Assembly: GCF_964355755.1 (NCBI RefSeq)
Contig: NC_092673.1
Span: 17,677,001 to 17,741,000 of the forward strand
Source of the DNA: Antedon mediterranea
Lineage: Eukaryota > Echinodermata > Crinoidea > Comatulida > Antedonidae
Reading direction: 5' to 3'
DNA length: 64,000 nucleotides
Positions 1 to 15,100 of this stretch are shown piece by piece. The notes beneath the pieces were generated by a model. The model had not been told where the DNA came from and made no database searches. It saw only the letters and a program-made list of their open reading frames with translations. Each line of letters starts with the position of its first letter. Positions within the stretch are counted from its first letter, which is position 1. Both the position numbers and the translations under genes were made by a program.

Positions 1-67
1 CAAAAAACCCAATTTTACATAATGTCTGTTGTCAGTATTTATAAACTTCATTATGATTCCTTTCCAG

Positions 68-178
68 GATGGTGACACTCTATTACATTCATATATGAGG
101 AATGTATATAGAATATCTACCTTAGAAATAGTGACTTGTCTCATTCAGCATGGGACACCAGTAGCATTGCAAAATAAG
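68..178 (+). CDS. Gene A ankyrin exon A1
   Basis: Exon of 37 codons between CCTTTCCAG and GTAAATG, phase 0-0. It begins DGDTLLHSYM, carries the variable segment RNVYRIS, then TLEIVTCLIQHG and ends VALQNK. It matches the ankyrin pattern TPLHxxxxxG..EIVxxLLxxGAdxxxxn, with the variable stretch at the turn between the two helices. It is the first exon visible; earlier exons of gene A lie left of the window. Confidence 0.85.
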
Positions 179-3100
179 GTAAATGTACAGGAATTTGCTA
201 GTGCAATAAGCTAACATTATATAGATCTGCTGAAGTAAACCACTTAATGAGAGAAAAAAGTAAGCACATTAACAAAAATCAAATTTGATTAAAACAAACC
301 AAATAAAAAAATAACTAAATAGTTATATATGATTTATGATAACTGATTTAAAGTGTACAGTTACCTATCATATAACATAAATCTTTAATTTTCTTAATGA
401 ACAAAAAAATCTATTTTTTTTTATATATTCAGTCATTAATTAACAATTATTGACAATGGTCTAATTAATTGTAAATATGAAATAAAATGCGACAACTACT
501 AAACAACTAAAAATGTTTATGTTAAAAAAATTAATAGAATCTGATTTTAATAAAAAAATAATTATTAATTAATAACCTACTCCCTCCCTTACCTTACAAA
601 AAATGCTTCTATCAGTCTATCCAGCTAATTATAAACATGGCCTTAAACTACATCTGGAGATCCTTTTCCAACCTAGGATATTTTTATGCAAACATTTTGC
701 CACAAAAGGAAGAGAAATGTAAATAATATTTAGCCTTTAGTTAGTGGTTTCCAAAATTTAAAATGTTTGAGCAATGCAATTTAAAAAAGAAAGCTAGTAT
801 GAAATTCCTTTCAAACTGAAAATAATGATAATTAGGATTTTATCACATTATTTAGCAGTAATTGTTGTTGTTTGTATTAACAAAAAAAAACCCAATTTTC
901 ACATAATGTCTGTTGTCAGTATTTATAAACTTCATTATGATTCCTTTCCAGGATGGTGACACTCTATTACATTCATATCTGAGGAATGATAGAATACCTA
1001 CCTTAGAAATAGTGACTTGTCTCATTCAGCATGGGACACCATTAGCATTGCAAAATAAGGTAATGTACAGGGATTTGCTAGTGTAATAAGCTAACATTAT
1101 ATAGATATGCTGTGGTAAACCATTCTATTTTGTTCTACTCATTTATTAATAATGATAATTATGATTATTTACCACAATATTTAGCAGCAATTGTTGTTGT
1201 TTGTATTGAAAAAAAACAAACAATTTCACATAATGTCTGTTGTCAGTATTTATAAACTTTATTATGATTCCTTTCCAGTATGGTAACACTCCATTACATT
1301 CATATCTGTGGAGTGTACATACACCTACCTTAGAAATAGTGACGTGTCTCATTCAGCATGGGGCACCAGTAGCATTGCAAAATAAGGTATTGTACAGGGA
1401 TTTGCTAATGTAATAGGCTAACATTCTATAGATATGATGTGGTAAACCATTCTATTTTGTTCTACTCATTTATTAATAATGATAATTATGATTATTTTAC
1501 CACAATATTTAGCAGCAATTGTTTTTGTTTGTATTGACAAAAAAAACAAACAATTTCACATAATGTCTGTAGTCAGTATTTATAAACTCCATTATGATTC
1601 CTTTCCAGAATGGTGACACTCTATTACATTACTGTCTGAGGAGAGGATATCCACCTACCTTAGAAATAGTGACGTGTCTCATTCAGCATGGGACACCAGT
1701 AGCATTGCAAAATGAGGTAATGTACAGGGATTTGCTAGTGTAATAGGCTAACATTATATAGATATGCTGTGGTAAACCATTCTATTTTGTTCTACTCATT
1801 TATTAATAATGATAATTATGATTATTTACCACAATATTTAGTAGCAATTGTTGTTGTTTGTATTGACAAAAAAAACAAACAATTTCACATAATGTCTGTT
1901 GTCAGTATTTATAAACTCCATTATGATTCCTTTCCAGAATGGTGACACTCTATTACATTCATATCTGGGGACAGGATATACACCTACCTTAGAAATAGTG
2001 ACGTGTCTCATTCAGCATGGGGTACCAGTAGCATTGCAAAATAAGGTATTGTACAGGGATTTGCTAGTGTAATAGGCTAACATTCTATAGATCTGCTGAA
2101 GTAAACCATTTAATGAGAGAAAAAAGTAAGCACATTAACAAAAATCAAATTTTATTAAAAGAAATCAAATTAAAATAATAACTAAACAGTTATATATGAT
2201 TTATGATAACTGATTTAAAGTATACAGTTATTCATCAAATAACATATATCTTTTTTCTTAATGAACAAAAACAATCTACTTGTAATTTTTTATATTCAGG
2301 TGAATCACTATAATTTTGTTTAAATATTTTTACCATAAAATAAATATATATTGGTCATATCAGGGAGTTGTAAAATGACAAAAATCTAAAATTGTTCGAA
2401 CAATGCAATTAGACATTTTTTTATATTCAGGTGAATCAGTATAATTTTGTTTACATATTTTTGACCGTAAAACAAATATAAATTGGTCATATGTAGCTGT
2501 AAAGATAACAATGATTGACAATGGTCTAATTAATTGTAAAGATGAAATAAAATGGGACAACTACATTGATTAATAATAAAATAACAAATAAAAATGCTTA
2601 TGTCAAAAAAATTAATAGAATCTGATTTTAATAAAAAAATAATTATTAATTAATAACCTGCTCCCTCCCTTACCTTACAAAAAAATGCTTCTGTAATAGT
2701 AATAGGCTAACAATCTTAGATCTGATCCATGGTAAGATATTCTATTTTGTTCTCATTTATCAATCATGTCAATTAGGATTATTGACCACATTATTTAGCA
2801 GTAATTCTTGCTATGGTTTGGGTTGACAAAAAAAAACCCAATTTCACATAATGTCTGTTGTCAGTATTATACACCAACAACATTGCAAAATAAGGTAATG
2901 TACAGGGATTTGCTAGTGTAATAAGCTAACATTATATAGATCTGCTGAAGTAGACCATTTATTGAGAGAAAAAAGTAAGCACATTAACAAAAATAAAATT
3001 TGATTAAAACAAACCAAATAAAAAAATAACTAACTAGATTTAAACTCGTCACTACGGACGAGTTAGGTTATCCGCAGCGCAAAAGGCATGTGCACGTCAT

Positions 3101-6100
3101 ACGTTAGAATATTACGCGCAGAAAAACGTTTACGCCATTGAAAAAATGATAGTGCGCCCTCTATTTTGCGTCACGTCTGAGTATATACGGTATACACTAT
3201 ATACTATATACGTATAACCATACAGTGCAGAATAGTGAAAAGAAGTGACCAAAGTTATTAACGCTTTTGAACATGATGACGTAATAACAATTTTAAAAAT
3301 TGTAAATCATGCGAAAGATAATTGATTGACCTAAACAATATAAAAAATGGAGGGCAATGGAATACGGATAATTGGAGATGCGCTCTATTAAATGTGATGA
3401 GCTATGACGAAAGAGACAAAAATCCTATTATTTATATTCGAGTGGCCATACGATGACGTCACAATGTCCGGTTAGTCATATTGATGCATGATTTGATATC
3501 TGCAACTCATCTACTACCAGAATATGTAATTTTAAAAAAGTTCACCACGTAGTTTAGAATTTATGACTGTTTAAAAAAAGGCATAATTTTGACAAATTTT
3601 TGAACTTTTTCATCAAAAATGCGTGTAAATTGTTTAATTCTACGTGCTCGTATGACGTGATTTTAAGTCGAAATTGTTTGAAAGTTGGTAAATTTTCTAA
3701 AAAAGACAGGAAAAACAAAAATCAAGCAAAAAAATGATGTTTTTGCGCTACGTGCGCACGTGCGCGTAAAAAAATTGCGCACGCGTGGGAATTTTTGAAA
3801 TGCTCAAAATGACATGAAACGCGTAGAAAGTTGATTAGATATTGATTTTTCGCATTTTGAAATTTTAAACGCGCGTAACTTTTTGTGAAACATGCCATTT
3901 TTAATCCATAGAAAGTTTGCGCTTGATATGACTTAAAGTTTCACCAAGTTTCAATACAAAACGACTTTTAGTTTTTAATATATGATCAATCATTGAAATT
4001 CATAAAATCGCGCGTAACTTACGCTGCGCGAATCAAAGTTCATAAAAAAAAGTTTCTTGCACATCTACAGCTACAGGGCTATCTTTTGACAAAGTTATAC
4101 AATCATATGTTGGCCAGAATTAGAGATACGCTGCGAACAAAATTCGTGGAAAGAAAGAAGAACATAGGAAAAAAATGGGTTATCCGCCAAGTGCGGATAA
4201 CCAAATAGTTATATATGATTTATGATCTGATTTAAAGTGTACAGTTACCTATCATATGACATAAATCTTTAATTTCCTTAATGAACAAAAAAATCTATTT
4301 TTTTTATATATTCAGTTATTAATTAACAATTATTGACAATGGTCTAATTAATTGTAAATATGAAATAAAATGCGACAACTACTAAACAACTAAAAATGTT
4401 TATTAAAAAAAATAATAGAATCTGATTTTAATAAAAAATTATTATTAATTAAAAACCTGCTCCCTCCCTTACCTTACAAAAAATGCTTCTGTCAGTCTAT
4501 CCAGCTAATTATGAACATGGCCATAAAGAAATCCTTTTCCAACCTAGGATCTTTTTGTGCAAACATTTGCCACAAAATGAAATGTAAACAATGTTTTGTT
4601 AGTTTTCAAAATCTAAATTGTTTGAGTAATGCAATTTAAAAAAGAAAGGTAATATGAAATTATTCTTTTCAAACTGAATGCTTTTAAGAAAAGTTCCGTC
4701 TCTTATCTTATGACTTTTTTGGAAAAATGATTTCTCGCTAAAATATAATATACTAGTAAGTGCTCACAGATGGTTCTTAAATACATGACCTTTGGTAAAT
4801 GACTGAAAATTGTTTAAATACAAAGCAAATAAAATACAGATATGTTGGAATTTATGTAGTCAAATATAATTGTCATCCTGAGAATTACCTTAATTTTGTT
4901 TATTGCATGGTATTGTTCACCAAATTCCTGTCTTGGTACAATTGATGATGGGATGGTATCAGGCTTCATGATATGATATGATTTTCATCGAGGCAAATGG
5001 TTTAAACTAAATTTGTTATCGTTAATATCTAACTTAGCTTAATTATGATATTGGTTTCATTGGGAGTTAAAAATCAGTACCGAAAGTATGTACCAACTTT
5101 CTCTACCATTGAGTATAAATTCTAGAAGTTGCACTTAATTTACTAAAATTTCCCATTACCTAAATTTATATGTAAATTCATTAAACAACTTATTGGTCTC
5201 ATATTGTTAACATCTAAACATTTGTTTGTACAATTTTATGAAATATGTATTTTATTAATGTTGAAATTTTGTGATTGATATTTATAAATTTACATAGGGA
5301 TTTGCTGGTGTAATAGGCCAACATTAATTGTAATTGTTGTTTGTTTTGACAAAAAAACAAACAATTTCACATAATGTCTGTTGTCAGTATTTATAAACAT
5401 CATGATTATGATTCCTTTCCAGGATGGTAATACTCCATTACATGTGTATTTTAGGAGGAGTAGATTAATACCTACCTTAAAAATAGTGACTTTTCTGATT
5501 CAGCATGGGGGCACCATGTTGTTCTAGGAATTTCCATGCTAGTTGTGTCTACATTAATCCTCATAGGTTTAGAACATTCTTCAAAAATAGGTCTTCTGAC
5601 TGGTGCTGCCATCTTTGTGCACTCCCAAAACTGAATGATTCATTCTTTAGTATCTCTTCGGATACAAATGAAAACGATGCATTGCTCAACTTGGATCCAC
5701 TAGTATGTGGAATCAACAACGATTCCAGCAGTAATTCGGACTCTATCATTGATCCTGCAGAGGTACTGAAAGGAAAAGGCATGCATTTTCTTCATGTTAA
5801 TGCGCGGTCTCTACTACCCAAAATATCTGAACTTAGAACACTTGTTGGTGGAACCAAAGTGGCAGTCATTGCTGTCACTGAAACGCACCTTGACAGTTCC
5901 ATTACCGATAATGAAATACACATCCCAGACTTCCAACTATATCGTCGAGACCGTGCCAGAGCAGGTGGTGGAGTATGTCTGTACTTCAAGTCTACCCTGG
6001 CCATTACTATGCGGTCTGACTGTAACAATGCCAACATTGAGGCACTATGGTCTGAAGTACATCTCCCAAGAACAAGGCCTATTATCGTTGGAGTCTGTTA

Positions 6101-9100
6101 TCGGCCACCAAAACAACGTCATGGTGAATTTATTGATGGAATGGATAACATTATGGAACAACTACCGAGAAACTCAGAGATCTACATTTTCGGAGATACA
6201 AACATGTCTAGCTTGAAAAAGGATAGCAACTATATCAAATTCCAACAGACTCTGCACATCAGTGGAATGTCTCAAATTATGAGCGAACCCACACGCATCT
6301 GTGATTCCTGCGAATCTTGTCTTGATCATATTATCACCAACTCTTCGGACAAACTAAACAAATTCGGAGTGCTATCTATAGGCTTCAGTGATCACTTTCC
6401 TATATAGGCCACTCGTCACACACAGCGACAAAAACACCACACGCATAAAAAGGTGAAGATTAGATCAACTAAAAACTACAATAGAGAAAAGTTTATACGT
6501 CTTCTTCAAGAGACTGATTGGGACAATGTTCACAAGGCAGAAACCGTTGATTTTTCGTGGCAAGCCTTTTGTGTAAATTTCACAAATGTTTTGGATAAAG
6601 TTGCTCCTGTAAAAGAAGTCCGAATTAGACACTCTTCTCAGCCGTGGATGACACCTGACATACTCAAAATTATTAAGGCCAGGGATATTTATCTTAATAA
6701 ATTCAAAAGAACTCGTAATTTATTATATCGTACTGAATACTGTAAACTTAGAAATCAGGTACAAAGAAATATAAAAGAAGCAAAGCAGACTCATTTTATT
6801 GACAAGATCAATACAAATCGACATAACCCTAAAAAGTTATGGAAGGTTATAAAAGATCTTGGGTATCAAAATAAACAAAATGAAACTGCTTCGATTACTC
6901 TTAAAATAAATGATAAACTATGTAGTGAGCCAAACATTATTGCCAGTCACTTTAACTCGTTTTTTACAAACGTAGCATCAGATCTGGTAAGAAAGCTCCC
7001 GCAAAGGTCATACCAATTTGATGTAAATTCTGAGAATTTTAAAAAATACTATGACGGTACTGACAAATTTTCCTTGCAACCTGTAAACAACGATATAGTT
7101 AAAAAGGAGATCTTGGGTCTCAGTATAAATAAAAGTACAGGTCTAGATTGCATACCCACACGTTTTTTAAGGGATGCGTCCGAAATTATTGCAACTCCCA
7201 TAACACGGATTATCAATTTCTCATTTGAAACGGAATGTTTTCCAAATGAGATGAAATTGGCTCGTGTTCGACCAATTTACAAGAAAAAAAATAATCTTGA
7301 AACTGCTAACTATAGGCCTGTCAGTATACTGTCGGTGGTGTCAAAAATTGTAGAAAAGATTGTTCACTCACAATTAAATGAGTTTTTGGAAAGGAACAAG
7401 CTTTTATATCGTTTTCAGTCTGGTTTCAGACAGTCCTTTTCAACAGATCACTGTTTAATTCACTTGACAGACTTCATTAAAACTCAAACAGCGAAAGGGA
7501 AATTTACTAGTATCTTACTTATTGACATCCAAAAAGCTTTTGACTGCGTTAGTCATGACTTACTTTGTAAGAAACTCAGAAAAATTGGAATCGAATCTGT
7601 CAGCTGGTTTAAATCATATCTGGAATGTAGACATCAAACAGTCAATATATTGGTGGGGCTGTTTCAGAGCCTTCAGAAATTGTATGTGGAGTGCCACAAG
7701 GGAGCATCCTGGGACCACTCCTGTTCCTCATCTACGTCAATGATATGCCTATGTCTGTCTCATCATTGTTAATGCAATATGCTGACGATAGTGCAATTGT
7801 CAATGCTCATCATGATCCTGATATTATCAGTAAAAATCTTGCTAGGGATCTGTCTAATTGTAATAAATAGTTAATTGACAATAATTTATCACTTCACATG
7901 GGAAAAACTGAACTAATGTTGTTTGGTCCCAGGATGTCTCTCAAGAACTACACAAATTTTAGCGTCCTTTACAATGGCTATACAATTTCTTTGAATAGCT
8001 CTATAAAATACCTTGGTATCGAACTAAGCAATAGGCTTAATAGTGAATTAATTGTCTCAACAATTATTAAGAAAGTTAATGGTCATATTAAATTTGCGTA
8101 TAGGAATTGTCGTAACTTTGATCGCTGTATTCGTAAACTCATAATGGAAGCCCTGGCTCTAAGCCATATAAATTATGCTATATCATCCTGGTACTGGGGT
8201 ACAACCGCGGATTCCCGTACTAAACTTCAAAGAACACAAAATAAAGTAATTATTGTATTGTCTCATATATGGTACATCTGCAGCATTGCAAAATAGGGTA
8301 ATGTAGGCTTACAAAGAATTGTCAGGACAATTTCACATTTTATTGTTATCATGAGTATTTATAAACTTGAACTTCAGTATCAATTAGCCTCCATATTAAT
8401 CAATAGTATTACTACCTCAACGAGCAGCATTATTTAATCAGACTTACCGATATAGAATTCTCAAGTAAAAAATGTTTGATTGTTTTCACCTTTTTCTCTT
8501 TTTACACATAGCACATTCTAACAAGTTTGTTTTGATTTTGATATTCATTTATAAGTCAACTATAATTGTAATGTGTTGTTGTTTTAATATTTCATTTGTA
8601 TCTTGATAGTATCCAAATATTATTTGCTTTGAAAGTTTATTGTAAAACTATTTGTTGTTTTATATTATGGCTCAAACATTTTAACACATTTACCTACTGT
8701 TCCAAAGTAAACTTTTATTCAATTTATCTCTCTCTCTCTTCCATCTTTCAATGTTGAAGGCGGTAGACTATAAACGGCAGCGCTTAAGTTTTGGTTTGGA
8801 TACAGGAGTTATAGGTGGCGCACTGTACAAGTTGATGTCATTTATTGGCAAATAGTAATTTCTATTCACGTCCTAATTTACAACCAATGTTAAAAAATAG
8901 TAAAGCTACGTGTTATCACATGATGCTCTTTCATCCAATCTCTAGATGGTAAATGTTTGAGCCATGACTGTATGTATGTGATGCGTATTAAAGTGTGTTA
9001 TATTGTATATCAATAATTTCTCAAAAACTACTAATAGTAACTAAACCCATTTTTTAATAGGATGGAAATACACCTGTCTCTGTTTTAGAAAGTAACAGGT

Positions 9101-12100
9101 GGATAGGGCACAAGAGAAAAACTGAACTTTTAAACTTCTTTAAAAGTAAGTGAAGTTTTAATTATTAAAATTTTGGAATCAACTAGTTTTCATTACAAAC
9201 GATAAAGATTTGATTTTTTGTCCCAAATGAAGAAGAATGTCCAGATAAAGAAAATTAACATTTATGATATCATTCACAGGTTCAGATGGCAATAGATTAA
9301 ATAATCCACTGGGATTGTAGTAAACCATGGAGTAAAGAATAAGAGGAGGCACAACTCGGCCTAGCTATCCAGTTAATCCAATTAGTATCACGCTGTGCGG
9401 TAGTGCTTAAGCATAGGGTAATAAACTTCCCATAACGATCCTTTGAAGAACATCCTGTTTACCCGTGCAGCTCGCTGCAGAGTCGGCTCTGATTACGTAA
9501 CACCCTAATTAAGGAAGAAGCCAGGCATGACATCGGTGACAAAAAAAGTAAACAGAGGCTGCGCAGTAGTTTCTAATACATCATAGTGAAGCATGACCTT
9601 TGTGCAGTTGTTCATTGTTCTTTGAGCTTTTTTCTCGAAAAAACCGTTTAAAAATCGAGTAAATTTTCACGGAGATATCGCAGTTTTTATACCAGCTAAC
9701 AAATTAATCATATTTTTTGTCAAGCCATAGACGTATCATTTGGTAAATCGAAATTTTACCGTTTAAGCAACTTTTTAATTTACGAACCCTAGTGCATTTT
9801 GTAGCATATTAAAGACTCCAACTTATTTTAAAATCACATTTTAGTGCGCGCAAATGCGCGCATGAAAAAAATTATATAATTTGTTCTCATGAATATTCAA
9901 AAATATACGTATAGTAGAATTCCAACGACACAATTTCTTATTTTTATTACTGTATATGACATTTAATTTATGTTTCAGTCTATATTATGACTGTTTAGCA
10001 AAACTAACATTCTTCTATTTTAGTCTGATATTGTATAATTAAATTATTTATGATATTAATATCATAAAATATATGATTTTTACGATCACTTAGAGTTCAG
10101 TGAACTTGTAGGACTTAAATTATATATCGTTTAACGATTTGTGGCTACACATAGGCCTAGTAGTTCGTAATATATTATTATTTAATAAATAGCCTAAATA
10201 AGGATAATATTTAATCCCATAATGATGGACATATTTAGTGCATACCGTAACCGGTAGGCCTAATAGGTTCAGGCATAGGCGCGCCTATAGTAACAATAAA
10301 CAATATCAATAATAATAATAGGTTTTTTTTATGTAGGTCTATATTAATATATTAATAATTGTAATAACGTTAGAAAACAAATAGTAGTAATATTTTATTA
10401 AAGAAGAAATTAATCAATTAGTTTTAGTTTTCGGTTGGTCGTTATTATAATATTATATAATATGGTATAAAATGGTACGGTACTACGAGAATATTCGTTT
10501 AGTATCAACCCGTAACAACAACTACAAATGATATGTGTTGGTTAAAAATTCAATTACAAATATAGTCTATGCTCTTTTGTAATTATAAGCCATTGTATAA
10601 AAGGATTATGTACAGTTCGGTACATAGCGGTTAATCGTAAAATTAAAAAATCGGACATACGAACAATAGATCGCCAACATTATTCGTACCCTTTTGCTGT
10701 ATTGCGTACGTCGATCATTACTGATGCGGCTGTAAACTTCGCCTGGAAAGTAACTAGTACAGTACACATTCTGGTCCCTGGATGGAACATGATATCACAC
10801 GTAAACCGCAATGGAGCAGGTCCAATGTTAAACAATTCGTACAAAGGGGAACCGCCAGACAAGTGCGTACCTAATCATTGTTTATTAGATCGCTGGCAAT
10901 AATGCATGCAAAGTGCAATAGCTCTCCGCTCCACCAAGCAACGTACAGTACTAAAAAAATGGAACGTCGCGGTTTTTCTAGGCGCTGAAGTTATACGAAG
11001 TGAACGCGAATGATTTTTACTGTATATTATATTCCCCGACGAAAAGTACTCGCGTTTCCCAGACGGGGAAGAGGGGAGGGGGGGGGGAGACGACGAGGGG
11101 ATACAGCCCCCGTAACCCCCCGCTGGCACCACCACTGGTCCTTATTAAACCCATTTATTCATCATGATTCATGATAAGTTGTCTGGAGAAATTACCAACA
11201 TTTAGTACACAGTAAACCATATAAATATAATTCCTTTGTTGGTGCCGTATAAAACTCGTATTATTAATTTATTAATAAAAGATATCCAGTAGAATATATA
11301 TATAGCGCTGCTTTTTAATAAAAATTAATAAACAAGGTCGGAATACAAGTTCAGTAGGTCTACAAACAGTATATAGTACACCTTTCACGCTTGAACGCAC
11401 ATCGCCTAGCAAGAGTATTGTGACGTCCTAATACGCATGTGTACTAACACCAAAATTGACCGCGGGCAGTAAACATTGTACTCTTTGCTAATTGGGTTAC
11501 GTAACGGCAGTGTTTAGCACCTCCTTAAATACTCATTACAAGCATAGCCTTAAGCAAGCGGTAAACACGATGAACTGACTGAACTATTCAAGTTGTGTCT
11601 CCTCTTATTCTTTAACATGGAAGTTGTGATATGTTGCAAGATGTGAAAACCTTATTTTTTATGATTTGAAAATTGCAAATAAATTAGAAAAATTATTTTG
11701 CCATTACGATAAAAATACACAAAAATGCAAACTTTAAAATTCCTTTGAATTAACAATATTGAATAAATTTGGCCACACTTTTTTTTTTATGGAACGTCAT
11801 TTTTCACATCAAATCAATCTCTTTATTCATCAATACATCAAAACAATTATACATAAACAAAATAAAGATGTGAAGATGAAAGGGACCTCCAAGAAACCCA
11901 AAGGGACTTGTGATAAAAGGCCCACTATAAGCTAGTTACAAATAAAACATACAAAAAATAAATTAATAAAATTAATAAAAATCCTGTATAGACAAATACA
12001 CGGGATGCGCATTGTTAAGGAATATTTGAACTTTATTAATTGCATATAAATGTAAATGTAGAATATTTTTTTTTTAAATGTAATCTATTTTATATATAAT

Positions 12101-15100
12101 GGTATTATTTAAAATATGTATTCGCAATCGGGGCAAACAATTTACGATAGGAGGAGATAAATATTGAATTTAACAAGGCCATATAGATGGCTGCAGTCGC
12201 TTGCTCAAGTTAGTGTTTACCAACCGACCGACATAGTGAGTTGTAGAGTGGCGTTGCACATGACTAAAAATCTAATTTTCTTGTTAATCCCATTTTTTGT
12301 TTCCACAATGAATGAATTTTCTTCACATACTTTAAGCCAGCTTAAGAATTCTATTTCTCTGTATGTAAAATTAAGCATCATACATAATGTATTTTACCTT
12401 GGCTCCTACAATTGTATTATCTTGCAACTTCTTATGCAAATAGGCACAAAATAATAAGTAATATTTGAGCATAAACGCTTAAATAATTGTAAAAGTTGTT
12501 ATAAATTAATGAGCTTTCAGTAGAGTACTTACACACAGAATAATAGAATATTGCATTCATATTTTGTTTCTTTTTATTCCCAACTTGTTGTTACTTTTTT
12601 CTGGGAGCCTAGGCTTAAAGTTTTATACTTTTAAGGTTTCCTTCCACACATACTATGTTTATTAATTATTATCTTACATGTTTATATAATTATTATTTTA
12701 TGTATTTTTAATATGTGTGAAGAATATTTATTCAATATCTATTGAATATTGCATAAACGAATTGAATTGCAAATATTTATCCTTGGCTTGGTGTAGGCCT
12801 ACTAAAAAAGGTTGAGAATACAGAACCAAAACTGATAGTAATGTATGACAAAGTGAACAAACTTTTATAGTCTAAGGAACTTTCTTAGCCAATACATACA
12901 AGATTAAACCATTAGGTAAGAGTTCAAAATCTATTTCAAAGACCCATCCCTACAATTTTCGACTTTTTGTAAAAATAATGCAATATTACTTTAAAAACAT
13001 TAAACCAGGTTATTCCTTGTCTTATGTACGTTTTATGGTAAATTATGATAAAATGAAAGAAACAATGCACTACCTAAGTAGCTCGCAGTTTATTTATTAT
13101 TATAAAGTTGATTAAAATCATTAATAAACTTATATTTCTTCTCAACTTTCTGATCGTACCAGACGTAGCCATTGCCAGTGGAACAAAGCAAATCGTTCAC
13201 TTGTTTAGCCCAACAATGTTCATTTCTATTAGTTTTTCTTAATTGAAACATGTAACATTTAAAAGGAAATCTATTTTTATCTATTTCCATGATTTGTAAC
13301 CAATAATGAATAATAGAAATAAAGCAATCAATGTTTAAGGATAGTCTGCCTAATTCTGATTTGACAGCCACGCTGGGTGCGCTGTTTCCAATGCCTAAAT
13401 AAATCTTAAAAACGTGTATGTAAATGATCAATTGGTGATAAATTCGAAAAGCCCCATGTCTCACTCCTGTAAATTAAAATTGGTAAAACTTTGTCAAAAA
13501 TGTGTTTCCATATATTCTCTGGTAGGTATTTTGTTTTGCTATTAATTGATTGTAAATAGTACGTACGTTATTTGCTTTTTGACAATTGTGTTCAATTGTG
13601 TTATTCCACTGACCATTTGAATTGAAAACCACTTCCAAGTAAGTATACGATTTAACAACTTCCATTTTAATGTTTATGTAATACCATTTTTCATATTTTC
13701 TTAATTTTTCACCTTTTTTAAATACCATTATGTTTTATTTGTTTACATTTACACCCATGTGTCACAAAATATTTCCAATATAATTATTAAATTTTGTAAG
13801 CCTTTACTGTGTCTACGAATAGTAATAAATCAGCAGCATATAGCAGATGGTTTATAAAGCAATCCCCGAATGGTATTTTTTCGTTATTTTGATTTAGCTA
13901 GTAATTCATAAATATATTAAAGATGATGGCAGGGGTGACCCTTGTTGTATTCCAATTGAACATTCAAATAGGAGTGTTAATGAGTTTCCTATTTTTACAT
14001 GCGCTATCAATTGGAAACTAAATAATATATATGACGTCATATATATTATTATTTACACCTATTCTTCTTAATTTTAATAATAGAAAATTATGATTTGTAC
14101 TGTCAAGTGCACGTTTTAGATCAACGAAGCAACAACATATTCTACCCCTATATTTTTGAATTATGCTGTTAAGAATTAAAATATTATCTAATGTGCGGAA
14201 TCCCTTGCGAAAACCTGATTGTTCTTGTTAAATAATGTTATTGTTTTCAAGTATGGTTAGTTATTCTAGTGTTAAGGATGTTTAAAAATATTTTGCCAAG
14301 AATTGGAATTAGAGAAATGCCCCTATATTAAATACTAGGCTAGACTTACCAAATATTTATTTTGTTTTCAAATTTAGCGCCAGCTGAACCGCTGCTTCAA
14401 TAGGCTAAAATAGTCCTTGGCTGTACTGCTAATAACTAATTGTACTGTATATTCATTACATTGGTGGTGGGCGGGGGGCGGTGTTCTTCTAAACACCAAG
14501 CCCTTCAAAGTATAACTAAGCTCGACCAAGTGTATAAAGTGTATATTTTACAAAATATTTATATTATACAAACATTTAGAGTGTTAATTGCATTTTAAGC
14601 AATAAATACATTTAGAGTAATTATGACACATTGTACATTCTAGGCTGATGTTTAAATTTTTTATTTTTTTACAATTAATATTTACAAAAGTGTAGCGTAC
14701 ACACATAATGGGGAACTAACGACTGGGGACAGTGGGCACGTTTTCTGAGCGTGCTTTAGTAGGACCACAAAAGCGCCCTTATTGTAAGCAAAATTGTTTG
14801 ACATCAGCCTAAACCATGGTGGGGCTCGAGTTATCTTTATTGTGTTTTGACAAACAGGTATAAAAACAAAATTGGTTACTGGTCATAAAACAGAATATAA
14901 ATAAAAACATTCAAAAAGTTCAAAGCATATTGAAAACTTACGATAGATGTTTTTAATCGCATTTCCTACTGCCTAATTCTGAATCACACCAGTTATTCAT
15001 TTCAGGATTACTTTATTTTCACTTTACCCATTGAAACCATGCTAATCAACTGTATGTTGCTAGAATTTCAACGATTTAGATTCAGGGTCGCTGTCAAAAA

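Noticed and set aside
3993-4208. 71-codon basic open frame
   Set aside because: Lies at the end of the Helentron-like element with no domain; composition explained by AT/CGCG-rich repeat DNA.
5505-7772. Long open frames with a PHD finger, endonuclease and polymerase as a host gene
   Set aside because: Domain order and motifs are those of a non-LTR retrotransposon, and the first codons belong to the ankyrin exon it interrupted.
10680-11135. Overlapping open frames on both strands in the GC-richer part of the TIR element
   Set aside because: No recognisable motif; likely open because of local base composition.
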